A stretch of DNA of 32,353 nt from a virus: positions 1-32,353 of the IMG/VR virus record IMGVR_UViG_3300020733_000042. The stretch is one strand, 5' to 3'. The translations under genes were made by a program, and so were the position numbers. The notes beneath the pieces were generated by a model. That model saw nothing but the letters and a program-made list of their open reading frames with translations. It made no database searches and had not been told where the DNA came from. Below, one piece after another: positions 24,494 to 29,703 of this stretch; the first letter of the stretch is position 1, and each line of letters opens with the position of its first letter.

Positions 24494-25065
24494 GCATTTG
24501 GCGGGTATCGCCGTGCCGGTGGTTGGTCAGAGACAAGCGTCTTGCCCTCGGAAGACAAAAGTTCTCTTTTGTACGCCTTCCAGCGAAACCGGTCTGGCGC
24601 CCCCTGCTCTACCCATTCGGTGTAACAAGGAACACACATTGCAGTTTTTACCGCTGGCAAAATCATACAAATTTCACAAGGTTCTGAAGAGGGACGCTTT
24701 CGCGCTTTTTCTACGCCTTCTTTAAGAAAGTTAATGCTTTGATGAATTTGTCTTAGATTTTCTTCAGACTCTATAATTTTACGTTCAATTCTTTTAACTT
24801 CTTCACGAACAGGGTCTTTGGGTTTTTTGCCTTCCATGCTGGCAATAACTGCACGCTCTACAGAAGATGATTCGGGTTTTCCTGTACTTTTTGCAATGGC
24901 TAGGCCAGAACTTCCACCGGAAATGCTATCAACCGGAATTGAATCCCTGCGTACTAACTCTTCAAGGTCTGAAAGGCTTAATTTATTGGTAAGTTTATTA
25001 ATGTTCTCAAGACTATCCACCATACGCTTTAGTCGTTGTTGGGAGCGCCGATTTAACTTTTTCAC
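24490..25065 (-). CDS. Zinc-finger protein upstream of terminase, possible regulator or small terminase
   Basis: A 191-aa protein from the GTG at 25065, which has GGAGG eight bases upstream. An alternative ATG at 25113 lies seven bases from a -10 and could be leaderless. The N-terminal part is basic and helical (KKLNRRSQQRLKRMVDSLEN), then SLSDLEELVRRDSIPVD, a Ser/Gly linker (SISGGSSGL) and SSSVERAVIASMEGKKPKDP, followed by a coiled coil (VKRIERKIIESEENLRQIHQ). The C-terminus carries a zinc-binding CEIC...CVPC motif, then a charged segment. The GGSSG/SSVERA linker reminds me of actinophage regulator-like proteins near terminase genes. Its place before the terminase makes small terminase or late regulator the leading options; neither is shown. 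Confidence 0.62.
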   Translation of the reverse strand: MKKLNRRSQQRLKRMVDSLENINKLTNKLSLSDLEELVRRDSIPVDSISGGSSGLAIAKSTGKPESSSVERAVIASMEGKKPKDPVREEVKRIERKIIESEENLRQIHQSINFLKEGVEKARKRPSSEPCEICMILPAVKTAMCVPCYTEWVEQGAPDRFRWKAYKRELLSSEGKTLVSDQPPARRYPPNA

Positions 25066-25090
25066 AACAAGTTCCTCCAAGAACACAGAA

Positions 25091-25108
25091 AGGCGCCGGT
25101 GAGGCGCC
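25091..25108 (-). promoter_or_regulatory. Leader hairpin between promoter and GTG start
   Basis: Two GGCGCC copies separated by five bases can pair as a GC-rich hairpin in the predicted 48-nt leader of the zinc-finger gene. It could shield the ATG at 25113 and favour the SD-driven GTG at 25065. Confidence 0.45.
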
Positions 25109-25120
25109 CACATGCATTCT

Positions 25121-25149
25121 ATTTAAGCACAAAATTATTCTATAGTCAA
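25121..25149 (-). promoter_or_regulatory. Sigma70-like promoter before the zinc-finger gene
   Basis: Minus strand TTGACT, 17-nt spacer, TTAAAT. The -35 lies in the last codons of the upstream nuclease gene. The -10 ends seven bases before the ATG at 25113, so a transcript would begin at that ATG or provide a 48-nt leader for the GTG at 25065. Confidence 0.55.
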
Positions 25150-25473
25150 GGATTTACCATATGTTTGTAGAAGGATTACAAATTGTTCAAGCGACATTGT
25201 TACGTACGATTGTGCAATTCCTTTTCGGATACGTTTGTGAATAACAGCCCATAATTTATTTGCTTTTTTTCCAGACGTTTCTGCTTGAGTACACCATTCT
25301 GAAAGCGCCATTGCTTTATGATTTTTTGCCTCAAGAACAATTGGCATGTTGCGAATGTCGCCAAGGGCCATGTCAAGACTTCCCCATCGTTCTGCTTCTG
25401 GAAATCCATTTTCTTTCAAGAAGTTAACAATGGCTGTTTCAAAACTCGTACCTTTTTGACGAGCCTTAGACAT
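25135..25473 (-). CDS. PD-(D/E)XK nuclease, Holliday-junction-resolvase-like
   Basis: A 112-aa protein counting from the ATG at 25473. It has the small resolvase-type PD-(D/E)XK layout: KGTSFETAIVNFLKENGF with an early Glu, then GSLDMALGDIRNMPIVLEAK with D39 (GDI) and E48-x-K50 on the core strand pair, followed by helix LSEWCTQAETSGKKANKLWA and the strand AVIHKR. The expected D...ExK residues are all present. It probably trims or resolves branched DNA during replication or packaging. It overlaps the upstream gene's stop by 8 nt. A longer frame opening at 25506 adds a hydrophobic extension with no SD, so I prefer MSKAR. Confidence 0.75.
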   Translation of the reverse strand: MSKARQKGTSFETAIVNFLKENGFPEAERWGSLDMALGDIRNMPIVLEAKNHKAMALSEWCTQAETSGKKANKLWAVIHKRIRKGIAQSYVTMSLEQFVILLQTYGKSLTIE

Positions 25474-25813
25474 CTGAAGAATCAATCTTTCCAGAATTAG
25501 TTTCAAAGAAATTATCTACGGTATCTGTTGACCAATAAAAACCACAGACAAAACATTTTTGATGAAGGTGCTCATCATCCCGACCACAAAGACATTTTGA
25601 ATTGACGGGCAATTTTACAAAAGTTGTTGAAATGGTTGCTCTAATTGTTCGCTTTGTGTCAATCCAACGTTTGCTTTGTGAATCGTATGTTTGTTCTAAG
25701 GAAACAGAAATGCTTGAATCTTCGCAAACCGTTCCGCACTTTGGACATTCTGCAATTATTGGTGTGGGGCGAGGGACTCTGTACATAGAATCCTGTGGGA
25801 TAATGCGTGGCAT
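25466..25813 (-). CDS. Zinc-ribbon protein, unknown
   Basis: A 115-aa protein with two pairs of cysteine knuckles: ECPKCGTVC near residue 22 and KCLCGRDDEHLHQKCFVCG near residues 73-92, ending with YWSTDTVD. Between them is a beta-like section (TKRTIRATISTTFVKLPVNS). It probably binds one or two zinc ions; the role (nucleic acid binding or protein adaptor) is unknown. It precedes the nuclease gene with a coding overlap, so the two may function together. The start ATG at 25813 overlaps the previous stop. Confidence 0.72.
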   Translation of the reverse strand: MPRIIPQDSMYRVPRPTPIIAECPKCGTVCEDSSISVSLEQTYDSQSKRWIDTKRTIRATISTTFVKLPVNSKCLCGRDDEHLHQKCFVCGFYWSTDTVDNFFETNSGKIDSSDV

Positions 25814-26034
25814 TACTTCAATTCCTCAATAAATTCTTTAACGCCGTACCACAAAACGTAGAAAGGCCAAACAATTGAATCTTTAATCATCATAGGAATA
25901 AACTTTTTAATTTCAATTTCAATATCTTGTTCTCTCCATTGTTTGCGTTCACGATTTGTAATTTCGTAATAGCGAACAAACAAAGCAATTCCAATTGCAA
26001 CGTAGGCAATAAATAGATAATTAATCCACATCAT
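25813..26034 (-). CDS. Small membrane protein, unknown
   Basis: A 73-aa protein if read from the first of two ATGs at 26034, which has AAAGGAG seven bases upstream. The frame also opens at 26070, but that start lacks an SD and overlaps the upstream gene by 50 nt. N-terminal hydrophobic segment INYLFIAYVAIGIALFVRYY is a likely transmembrane helix; a second amphipathic stretch is IKDSIVWPFYVLWYGVKEF. The middle is charged (NRERKQWREQDIEIEIKKF). Unknown function; small membrane proteins at this place could serve lysis, exclusion or host membrane modification. Confidence 0.72.
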   Translation of the reverse strand: MMWINYLFIAYVAIGIALFVRYYEITNRERKQWREQDIEIEIKKFIPMMIKDSIVWPFYVLWYGVKEFIEELK

Positions 26035-26359
26035 TTGTTTTCTCCTTTTGTGGTGTAAAAATAGAAGCAACAGTTACAACGCCATCAAGGGCATAGTTAG
26101 TATCATTAACGGTGGCAAACTTATTTCCCTCAAGACCAAGAATTACTTCTGGAAATTTATCCAATTCTTTCATTGAGTTATCAAGTTCAATAATTGCGTA
26201 GATACGCTCACCTTTGGGGCGCAAAAAGGCCCTTCCAACTTGTCGCGCTAAATCAAAATCTATGTAGAGCGGGACAACGTCGGGAATATCTACATTTCTG
26301 TAGGTAAGTTCTTTGCTGTTTGAATGTGCAAGGGCAATGTAACGGTTATTTTTTTTCAT
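26021..26359 (-). CDS. 112-aa protein, unknown, predicted leaderless
   Basis: From the ATG at 26359. The sequence has a basic start (MKKNNRYIALAHSNSKELTY), a middle LYIDFDLARQVGRAFLRPKG, then ERIYAIIELDNSMKEL, VILGLEGN and GVVTVASIFTP. It looks like a small alpha/beta domain and I recognise no family. A frame extending to 26395 would put the promoter elements inside the gene, so I use 26359. No SD precedes it, which fits a leaderless message. Confidence 0.66.
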   Translation of the reverse strand: MKKNNRYIALAHSNSKELTYRNVDIPDVVPLYIDFDLARQVGRAFLRPKGERIYAIIELDNSMKELDKFPEVILGLEGNKFATVNDTNYALDGVVTVASIFTPQKEKTNDVD

Positions 26360-26366
26360 ATGCGCA

Positions 26367-26395
26367 ACTGTATCACATCGCGCAGAAACCGTCAA
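26367..26395 (-). promoter_or_regulatory. Strong leaderless-type promoter
   Basis: Minus strand TTGACG, 17-nt spacer ending GATGTGA, then TACAGT with TG (extended -10). Seven bases later is the ATG at 26359. The spacer end and -10 (ATGTGATACA) are shared with the plus-strand promoter at 26906-26934. Confidence 0.65.
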
Positions 26396-26601
26396 TTATT
26401 AGAGATTCTACTTAACTCTTTTTGCAAAGAATTGACTTCTGACCAGGCACGATTTAAACGGTCAGTAAGCCAAGAAACATCTAAGGATATTTGGTCCAAC
26501 ATGTCTTCAATCAATGGATTGATTCCTTCTAATCCAAAAAGAATTTGAGAACAAGCCTCTATGCGTTGAATGCGTTGTAGTTCAAGGTCGTTGACCATCA
26601 T
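26392..26601 (-). CDS. 69-aa helical protein, unknown
   Basis: Small protein, almost wholly helical: LELQRIQRIEACSQILFGLE, then DMLDQISLDVSWLTDRLNRA, ending EVNSLQKELSRISNN. Heptad-like hydrophobic spacing suggests a coiled coil. Either of two tandem ATGs (26601 or 26598) could start it. It overlaps the upstream 48-aa gene by 20 nt, and its stop lies in the -35 of the next promoter. No function recognised. Confidence 0.66.
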   Translation of the reverse strand: MMVNDLELQRIQRIEACSQILFGLEGINPLIEDMLDQISLDVSWLTDRLNRAWSEVNSLQKELSRISNN

Positions 26602-26728
26602 GGGTCCAGTTCCCGTTCCTCAGAGTAATTTCATGTTGACAGATATTACAAAAATTGCGTCCCGCGCCTTCGCGGAGCATAGGTGTAGCCTCGTGTGATG
26701 TGGTCTCAACTTCTGTGAACTGATTCAT
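26582..26728 (-). CDS. 48-aa zinc-knuckle-like protein, related to the 43-aa protein at 29164
   Basis: Short gene starting at the ATG at 26728. The C-terminal half reads FCNICQHEITLRNGNWTHDG, with a CxxC knuckle and W-x-H. This matches CKICLNPIFYLEEGKWSHMS in the 43-aa plus-strand protein: C-x-I-C, I, G-x-W-x-H conserved. The shared pattern in two separate genes supports it as coding. Its -10 (TAAAAT) lies six bases before the ATG, so it may be leaderless and the first gene of the long minus operon. Function unknown. Confidence 0.6.
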   Translation of the reverse strand: MNQFTEVETTSHEATPMLREGAGRNFCNICQHEITLRNGNWTHDGQRP

Positions 26729-26734
26729 GCTCAA

Positions 26735-26762
26735 ATTTTACATCACAAATAAAAAATTGCAA
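26735..26762 (-). promoter_or_regulatory. Leaderless promoter at the head of the minus-strand block
   Basis: Minus strand TTGCAA, 16-nt spacer, TAAAAT, then six bases and the ATG at 26728. Lies in the divergent intergenic region, back to back with the plus-strand promoter at 26906. Confidence 0.5.
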
Positions 26763-26828
26763 CGATTTAATTTTTAAAAATGCATATGCTCTCATCAGGA
26801 TGTTTAAATATAACTCCTGGTCATGGGG

Positions 26829-26844
26829 TCCTCACTGGTGAGGA
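26829..26844. repeat. Perfect short inverted repeat in the divergent control region
   Basis: TCCTCAC and GTGAGGA, 7-bp arms with two bases between. It lies between the divergent promoters, upstream of an AT-only stretch (26851-26879). A plausible operator for a dimeric regulator or a short terminator; no gene ends here on the plus strand. Confidence 0.45.
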
Positions 26845-26905
26845 GGGGTATATTAATATTAATATAAATATATATATAAGCGCAAAATTCTGCTTTTACA
26901 AATTC

Positions 26906-26934
26906 TTGACGCGCAGTTACACATGTGATACACT
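26906..26934 (+). promoter_or_regulatory. Strong plus-strand promoter with extended -10
   Basis: TTGACG, 17-nt spacer ending CATGTGA, then TACACT. Same layout as the promoter at 26367-26395 on the other strand. The predicted start (about 26941) coincides with the first base of a 6-bp hairpin (26941-26956, loop AAAA). Confidence 0.7.
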
Positions 26935-26940
26935 TGCTTC

Positions 26941-26956
26941 GCTCACAAAAGTGAGC
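26941..26956 (+). promoter_or_regulatory. Hairpin at the predicted 5' end of the transcript
   Basis: GCTCAC, loop AAAA, GTGAGC. Positioned at the predicted start site, similar to hairpins following the promoters at 31756 and 32311. Likely protects mRNA from 5'-end decay or presents the SD. Confidence 0.55.
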
Positions 26957-26973
26957 AGATACGAGGGAATAAA

Positions 26974-27261
26974 AATGTCAGCAACCGCTACATCAGTATA
27001 CGCCGTTCTTGCAACTTGGGTTGGAACTTCTGGCGCTGGTATTACCGCTTTTATTAAGAAAGCAAAAGCAGACGAAGCAAAATTCAATGTTTACATGAGT
27101 CACCTTGAGAGTGAAGTAAATCTTGTTTTAGATGAACTTGAAACTGTTCAAAAGTTGATTGCTCCTGCACCCAAGCCTGCTCCAACGCCTGCACCTGTTA
27201 CAGCAACAAAGAAGTCTGCAGCGCCAAAGAAATCTGCGGCACCCAAAAAGCGCCTGCGTTA
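26974..27261 (+). CDS. Small Ala/Pro/Lys-rich protein, unknown
   Basis: 95 aa from the ATG at 26974 (SD GAGGGAA). The frame also opens at 26780, but that would place the promoter and hairpin inside the gene. The N-terminal half (SATATSVYAVLATWVGTSGA, then GITAFIKKAKADEAKFNVYM) may be a membrane or amphipathic helix, followed by a coiled LESEVNLVLDELETVQKL. The tail is a Pro/Ala linker (APAPKPAPTPAPV) and repeated KKSAAPK, very basic, histone-H1-like. Probably abundant given the strong promoter, and perhaps DNA-binding. The first gene of the plus block, followed by tRNAs. Confidence 0.68.
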
Positions 27262-27271
27262 ATTTACGTAG

Positions 27272-27343
27272 TGGTCAGTAGCACAATGGCAGTGCATCTC
27301 ACTGTTAATGAGAGGGTTGTAGGTTCGAGTCCTACCTGACCAG
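27272..27343 (+). tRNA. tRNA-Asn (GTT)
   Basis: Full cloverleaf by hand: acceptor TGGTCAG/CTGACCA, D stem GCAC/GTGC, anticodon stem TCTCA/TGAGA with loop CTGTTAA (anticodon GTT), T stem GTAGG/CCTAC with loop TTCGAGT, discriminator G. CCA is not encoded. Likely helps translation in the host. Confidence 0.92.
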
Positions 27344-27349
27344 CGGTAT

Positions 27350-27433
27350 CGATGGGTAGCGAAGTGGCCAAACGCGGCTGGCTGTAAACCAGTTCTTAAT
27401 TGTTCGGGGGTTCAAATCCCTCTCCATCGACCA
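27350..27433 (+). tRNA. tRNA-Tyr (GTA)
   Basis: Acceptor CGATGGG/TCCATCG, D stem GCG/CGC, anticodon stem GCTGG/CCAGT with loop CTGTAAA (anticodon GTA), a long class II variable arm as in bacterial tRNA-Tyr, T stem GGGGG/CCCTC with loop TTCAAAT, discriminator A, and an encoded CCA (27431-27433). Six bases after tRNA-Asn. Confidence 0.92.
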
Positions 27434-27440
27434 GATGTGT

Positions 27441-27446
27441 TATACT
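27441..27446 (+). promoter_or_regulatory. Possible -10 element before the MazG-like gene
   Basis: TATACT, with TG two bases earlier but no good -35. It would yield a short leader of about 17 nt holding the SD AAAGGA. The gene could equally be read through from the tRNAs. Confidence 0.35.
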
Positions 27447-27469
27447 AATAAAAAAATAAAAGGAATGGT

Positions 27470-27805
27470 ATGAAAAAGAAAATTGAGTTAGACCCAACGG
27501 TTGAATTTGACGTAGTGCTTATGGAACTAAAAGCCATGCATGATAACAAATCTAAGGACTATGGTTCACCAGAAGATAGTTGGGCTAACGTTCTTGCTTC
27601 TACCGAATTTGGAACTCCTGGTTGGGTCGGTGCGCTTATTCGTATGAACGACAAACTTCACCGAATTAAAAACCACGTTCGCTACGGAACTAAAATGACT
27701 AACGAATCTGTTGAAGACAGTCTTGTTGATATGCCAGTTTACAACATTGGCGCTATTATTTGCTATCGCCGTGACACCTATGGTCCTGACTGGTATAAAA
27801 AATGA
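27470..27805 (+). CDS. MazG-like nucleotide pyrophosphohydrolase
   Basis: A 111-aa all-helical protein with the layout of DUF1599/MazG-like hydrolases: HDNKSKDYGSPEDSWANVLA at 26-45, then VGALIRMNDKLHRIKNHVRY with the R-x-x-D-K-x-x-R helix, then ESVEDSLVDMPVYNIGAIIC with the E/D-D-x-x-D metal-binding arrangement. Expected to hydrolyse (d)NTPs to monophosphates with Mg2+, shaping the nucleotide pool. MazG-like phage enzymes often serve to exclude a nucleotide or feed DNA modification. Stop and next start overlap by 4 nt with the oxygenase gene, which suggests shared purpose. The exact subfamily is not settled by eye. Confidence 0.75.
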   Translation: MKKKIELDPTVEFDVVLMELKAMHDNKSKDYGSPEDSWANVLASTEFGTPGWVGALIRMNDKLHRIKNHVRYGTKMTNESVEDSLVDMPVYNIGAIICYRRDTYGPDWYKK

Positions 27806-28362
27806 CCGAAACACCCGAAAGCATAAGGATAGTAAAAAACGTTCTTTCTGACGATGAGTGTGATTATTTTACACAAAAACTAATTAAAAAATTTAAAGAA
27901 GGAACGCTTCAACCATTTTTTGACATACCGTATTTGCTAGTTATTGAAGAACTTGAAGAAGAAGACCAATTTTTTATGGATAAATGCCATAAAATTTTTT
28001 CAGAGCAAGTTATGGAAGTTTACAAAGAAGGGCCTTATGTTCGTATGGACGGTAGCCTTACTATTTGGCAACCAGGTCAAGCAGGTTCTCCACACGTTGA
28101 CAATGCAGACCCAGATATAAAATCGCATCGCTCAAAGTATTCAGCAATTTTTTATCTCAATGATGATTACGAGGGCGGGGAAATAAAATTTCCTAACCTA
28201 AGGTTTACTTATAAGCCAGTAAAGGGGAGTATGATTTGGTTCCCTAATGACCCAATTGAAAATGAAGAAAACTGGAATGATTGGTTTCATCACAAACATC
28301 TTCACACCATTAAAGAGGTTTTGGGAAATTATCGTTGCACTCTACCAATGTGGATAGGTTAA
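27802..28362 (+). CDS. 2-oxoglutarate/Fe(II)-dependent oxygenase (prolyl 4-hydroxylase-like)
   Basis: A 186-aa protein with the dioxygenase double-stranded beta-helix motifs. H98-x-D100 (SPHVDNADP) is the first iron-binding pair, with distal His at about 168 (HTIKEVLGNYRC) and Arg178 ten residues later to bind 2-oxoglutarate. YSAIFYLNDDYEGGEIKFPN is the family's strand block ('s.i.YLN..y.GGe..F'), followed by the family's conserved PVKGSMIWFPND. It probably hydroxylates a protein or nucleic acid substrate. Enzymes of this kind are frequent in aquatic phages; the target is not known. It overlaps the MazG-like gene start-to-stop, and the next gene follows immediately. Confidence 0.85.
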   Translation: MTETPESIRIVKNVLSDDECDYFTQKLIKKFKEGTLQPFFDIPYLLVIEELEEEDQFFMDKCHKIFSEQVMEVYKEGPYVRMDGSLTIWQPGQAGSPHVDNADPDIKSHRSKYSAIFYLNDDYEGGEIKFPNLRFTYKPVKGSMIWFPNDPIENEENWNDWFHHKHLHTIKEVLGNYRCTLPMWIG

Positions 28363-28363
28363 A

Positions 28364-28555
28364 ATGACTATTGCACCACGTCGTTATCCGCGCAAAATGA
28401 AAAAGACGTTTGTTCCATTTCCCTTTGAAATAACCAATGGTCAATGGAGTGATTTATGTGCCGCGGCAAAGGCAAGAGGCATGCGTCCTCAACAATTTAT
28501 TGTACAAGCCATATATGACATGGTGGAAAGAATGGAAAATGAACATAGTAATTAA
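28364..28555 (+). CDS. Small helical, possibly ribbon-helix-helix protein
   Basis: 63 aa: a basic start (APRRYPRKMKKTFVPFPFEI) with a strand-like FVPFPFEIT, then helices NGQWSDLCAAAKARGMRP and QQFIVQAIYDMVERMENE. The strand-helix-turn-helix arrangement with G-M-R-P-Q-Q-F-I-V-Q-A-I resembles the ribbon-helix-helix DNA-binding fold, but is short and not proven. It starts two bases after the oxygenase stop. Could regulate this operon. Confidence 0.62.
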   Translation: MTIAPRRYPRKMKKTFVPFPFEITNGQWSDLCAAAKARGMRPQQFIVQAIYDMVERMENEHSN

Positions 28556-28637
28556 TTGGATTGCACACATTGCTTTAATTGGCGCTATAGCGTTTTTCTT
28601 GTTTGTTTTATTCGGTATCTTTGGGGCGTGGAAATAA
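28539..28637 (+). CDS. 32-aa membrane peptide
   Basis: ATG at 28539 with GGAAAG upstream, overlapping the end of the previous gene in another frame. Product: INWIAHIALIGAIAFFLFVL then FGIFGAWK, a single transmembrane helix. The same frame opens earlier (28437), but the coding-like part begins here. It ends in a TAATG overlap with the next gene. Unknown function. Confidence 0.58.
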   Translation: MNIVINWIAHIALIGAIAFFLFVLFGIFGAWK

Positions 28638-28705
28638 TGGGTGCTCAAACTAATTTGTTGTGCGTGTGGATTGTAATCATTTACCTATTGTGGAAGACTT
28701 GGTAA
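28637..28705 (+). CDS. 22-aa membrane peptide
   Basis: ATG shares a base with the previous stop (TAATG). Product is NLLCVWIVIIYLLWKTW after a short MGAQT, one hydrophobic helix. So short that only coupling to its neighbours and its hydrophobic pattern support it. Confidence 0.42.
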   Translation: MGAQTNLLCVWIVIIYLLWKTW

Positions 28706-28708
28706 TTA

Positions 28709-28798
28709 ATGTTCTATATTACTTTTGGATTGACTTGGGCTATCGGTGTTGTTACAGGAGCATTGTTTATGCTTATTTGGGACATGTTGGTTAACTGA
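28709..28798 (+). CDS. 29-aa membrane peptide
   Basis: Starts four bases after the previous stop and ends in TGATG with the 80-aa gene. Product: FYITFGLTWAIGVVTGALFM then LIWDMLVN, one transmembrane helix with a Gly-rich face. Third in a row of short membrane proteins. Confidence 0.5.
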   Translation: MFYITFGLTWAIGVVTGALFMLIWDMLVN

Positions 28799-29040
28799 TG
28801 TGGTCATTTATTCTTGAAGGCGTTGGTCTTACTGGTGCCTATTTCATTGGTATGAAATACTGGTGGGCGTGGTTAATTTTGTTTACAAACGCTTTCCTAT
28901 GGGTAATTTACGGTTTAATTCAAAAGCAATACGGATTTGTTGTTGCAAGTGTTTTCTATGCACCAATCTACATGAAGAACACAATTCAGTGGAAGCGTAA
29001 AAAGAAGGCAATTCCACTTCAGATTCACGAAGGTCCTTAA
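28798..29040 (+). CDS. 80-aa two- or three-helix membrane protein, unknown
   Basis: Hydrophobic segments ILEGVGLTGAYFIGMKYWWAW, LFTNAFLWVIYGLIQKQYG and VASVFYAPIYMKNTIQW, then a basic C-tail (KRKKKAIPLQIHEGP). The pattern 'GW...n.lW..Yg...kqygf......y..i....W' resembles half of a PnuC/transporter-like or SWEET-like module often found in phages, but not clearly enough to name. TGATG start overlap with the 29-aa gene; TAATG overlap with the next. It may sit in the host membrane for exclusion or transport. Confidence 0.66.
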   Translation: MWSFILEGVGLTGAYFIGMKYWWAWLILFTNAFLWVIYGLIQKQYGFVVASVFYAPIYMKNTIQWKRKKKAIPLQIHEGP

Positions 29041-29162
29041 TGAGCGAAGAACTTGATAACGCTGATATTATTGTTTCTTTTTGGGCTATTGATGATACGT
29101 TAAATCGTATCAAAACAGTTCTTGATGAAATAGCAAATATGTGTAACCCTGACAAGGAGTAA
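29040..29162 (+). CDS. 40-aa acidic helical protein
   Basis: TAATG start overlap with the 80-aa gene. Acidic helix: SEELDNADIIVSFWAIDDTL, then NRIKTVLDEIANMCNPDKE. No recognised family. It ends in AAGGAGTAA, which supplies the SD for the next gene. Confidence 0.6.
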   Translation: MSEELDNADIIVSFWAIDDTLNRIKTVLDEIANMCNPDKE

Positions 29163-29163
29163 T

Positions 29164-29295
29164 ATGGACCGCGGAACCTGTAAAATATGCCTCAACCCCA
29201 TCTTCTACCTTGAAGAAGGCAAATGGTCACACATGTCGTATTTAGGTGATACACTGGGTCACGAACCAACCCCGATGAAAGAAGGCGTACTATAA
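29164..29295 (+). CDS. 43-aa zinc-knuckle-like protein
   Basis: SD AAGGAG is in the previous gene's last codons. The product has CKIC near its start and GKWSHM, then GDTLGHEPTP. It shares the C-x-I-C...I...G-x-W-x-H pattern with the minus-strand 48-aa protein at 26582-26728, so they form a small family in this genome. Probably binds one zinc. Coupled by TAATG to the next gene. Confidence 0.65.
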   Translation: MDRGTCKICLNPIFYLEEGKWSHMSYLGDTLGHEPTPMKEGVL

Positions 29296-29456
29296 TGTTT
29301 ATCAGCAAGAAGAAGTTAAGTCAGGAAATTGACGAGTTAGAAGAACAATTGTTTCTCAACTACAAGAAGTTAAACCTTACCATTATTGACGCCAGCCGCC
29401 AACACCATGTTTTTGGGGCGCTCCGCGGCAGACTTGGTCTTAATCACGGCGAGTAG
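29295..29456 (+). CDS. 53-aa coiled-coil protein
   Basis: TAATG start overlap with the zinc-knuckle gene. It has a Lys/Glu helix (SKKKLSQEIDELEEQLFLNY, then KKLNLTIIDASRQHHVFGAL) and a basic end (RGRLGLNHGE). A weak hairpin AGGTTT/AAACCT (29455-29474) after the stop may end the operon. Confidence 0.6.
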   Translation: MFISKKKLSQEIDELEEQLFLNYKKLNLTIIDASRQHHVFGALRGRLGLNHGE

Positions 29457-29477
29457 GTTTTTTAAGGAAACCTTTTA
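29455..29477 (+). terminator. Weak terminator after the small-gene operon
   Basis: Stem AGGTTT/AAACCT (29455-29474) around a 7-8 nt loop followed by TTTTA. Short and AT-rich, so possibly leaky. Confidence 0.35.
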
Positions 29478-29506
29478 TTGACCCATACGTCAATATTTTG
29501 TATTCT
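29478..29506 (+). promoter_or_regulatory. Promoter with inverted repeat, upstream of a 33-aa reading frame
   Basis: TTGACC, 17-nt spacer, TATTCT preceded by TG. TTGAC and GTCAA (29478-29482 and 29489-29493) form an inverted repeat across the -35, a possible operator. A leader of about 20 nt contains AAGGGGGGGG as SD. Confidence 0.45.
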
Positions 29507-29532
29507 TAATTTTTTTAAGGGGGGGGCTTTAT

Positions 29533-29634
29533 ATGATTTTTACTATCATATTTTTTTTAACTTCCACACCAATTCTAAGTACCAACATCCATTGGTACGA
29601 AAAAATTTTTTCTAAAAAATCACTTATTCGTTAA
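29533..29634 (+). CDS. Possible 33-aa membrane peptide
   Basis: ATG six bases after a G8 tract serving as SD. Product starts IFTIIFFLTSTPILS, a likely short membrane helix, then NIHWYEKIFSKKSLIR. Supported only by the promoter-SD-ATG arrangement. A perfect hairpin (GTACCAA/TTGGTAC, 29579-29598) lies inside it. The rest of 29635-29703 shows nothing coding. Confidence 0.38.
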   Translation: MIFTIIFFLTSTPILSTNIHWYEKIFSKKSLIR

Positions 29635-29703
29635 TTATATACATACAGGCGACAAGCGCCAAAAATGCTACGAATACTATTAGTTGTCTTATAAACATAT
29701 AGG

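Noticed and set aside
26780-26973. Longer N-terminus for the plus-strand Ala/Lys protein from the ATG at 26780
   Set aside because: It would run through the promoter and 5' hairpin, includes AT-only low-complexity codons, and has no SD; the ATG at 26974 has one.
28437-28538. N-terminal extension of the 32-aa membrane peptide
   Set aside because: It lies wholly inside the preceding gene in another frame and reads as non-coding-like; the later ATG has an SD.
29579-29598. GTACCAA/TTGGTAC hairpin as the main terminator between convergent operons
   Set aside because: It is followed on the plus strand by GAAAAAATTTTTTC rather than a clean T run and has no U tract on the minus side; may add to termination but not supported alone.
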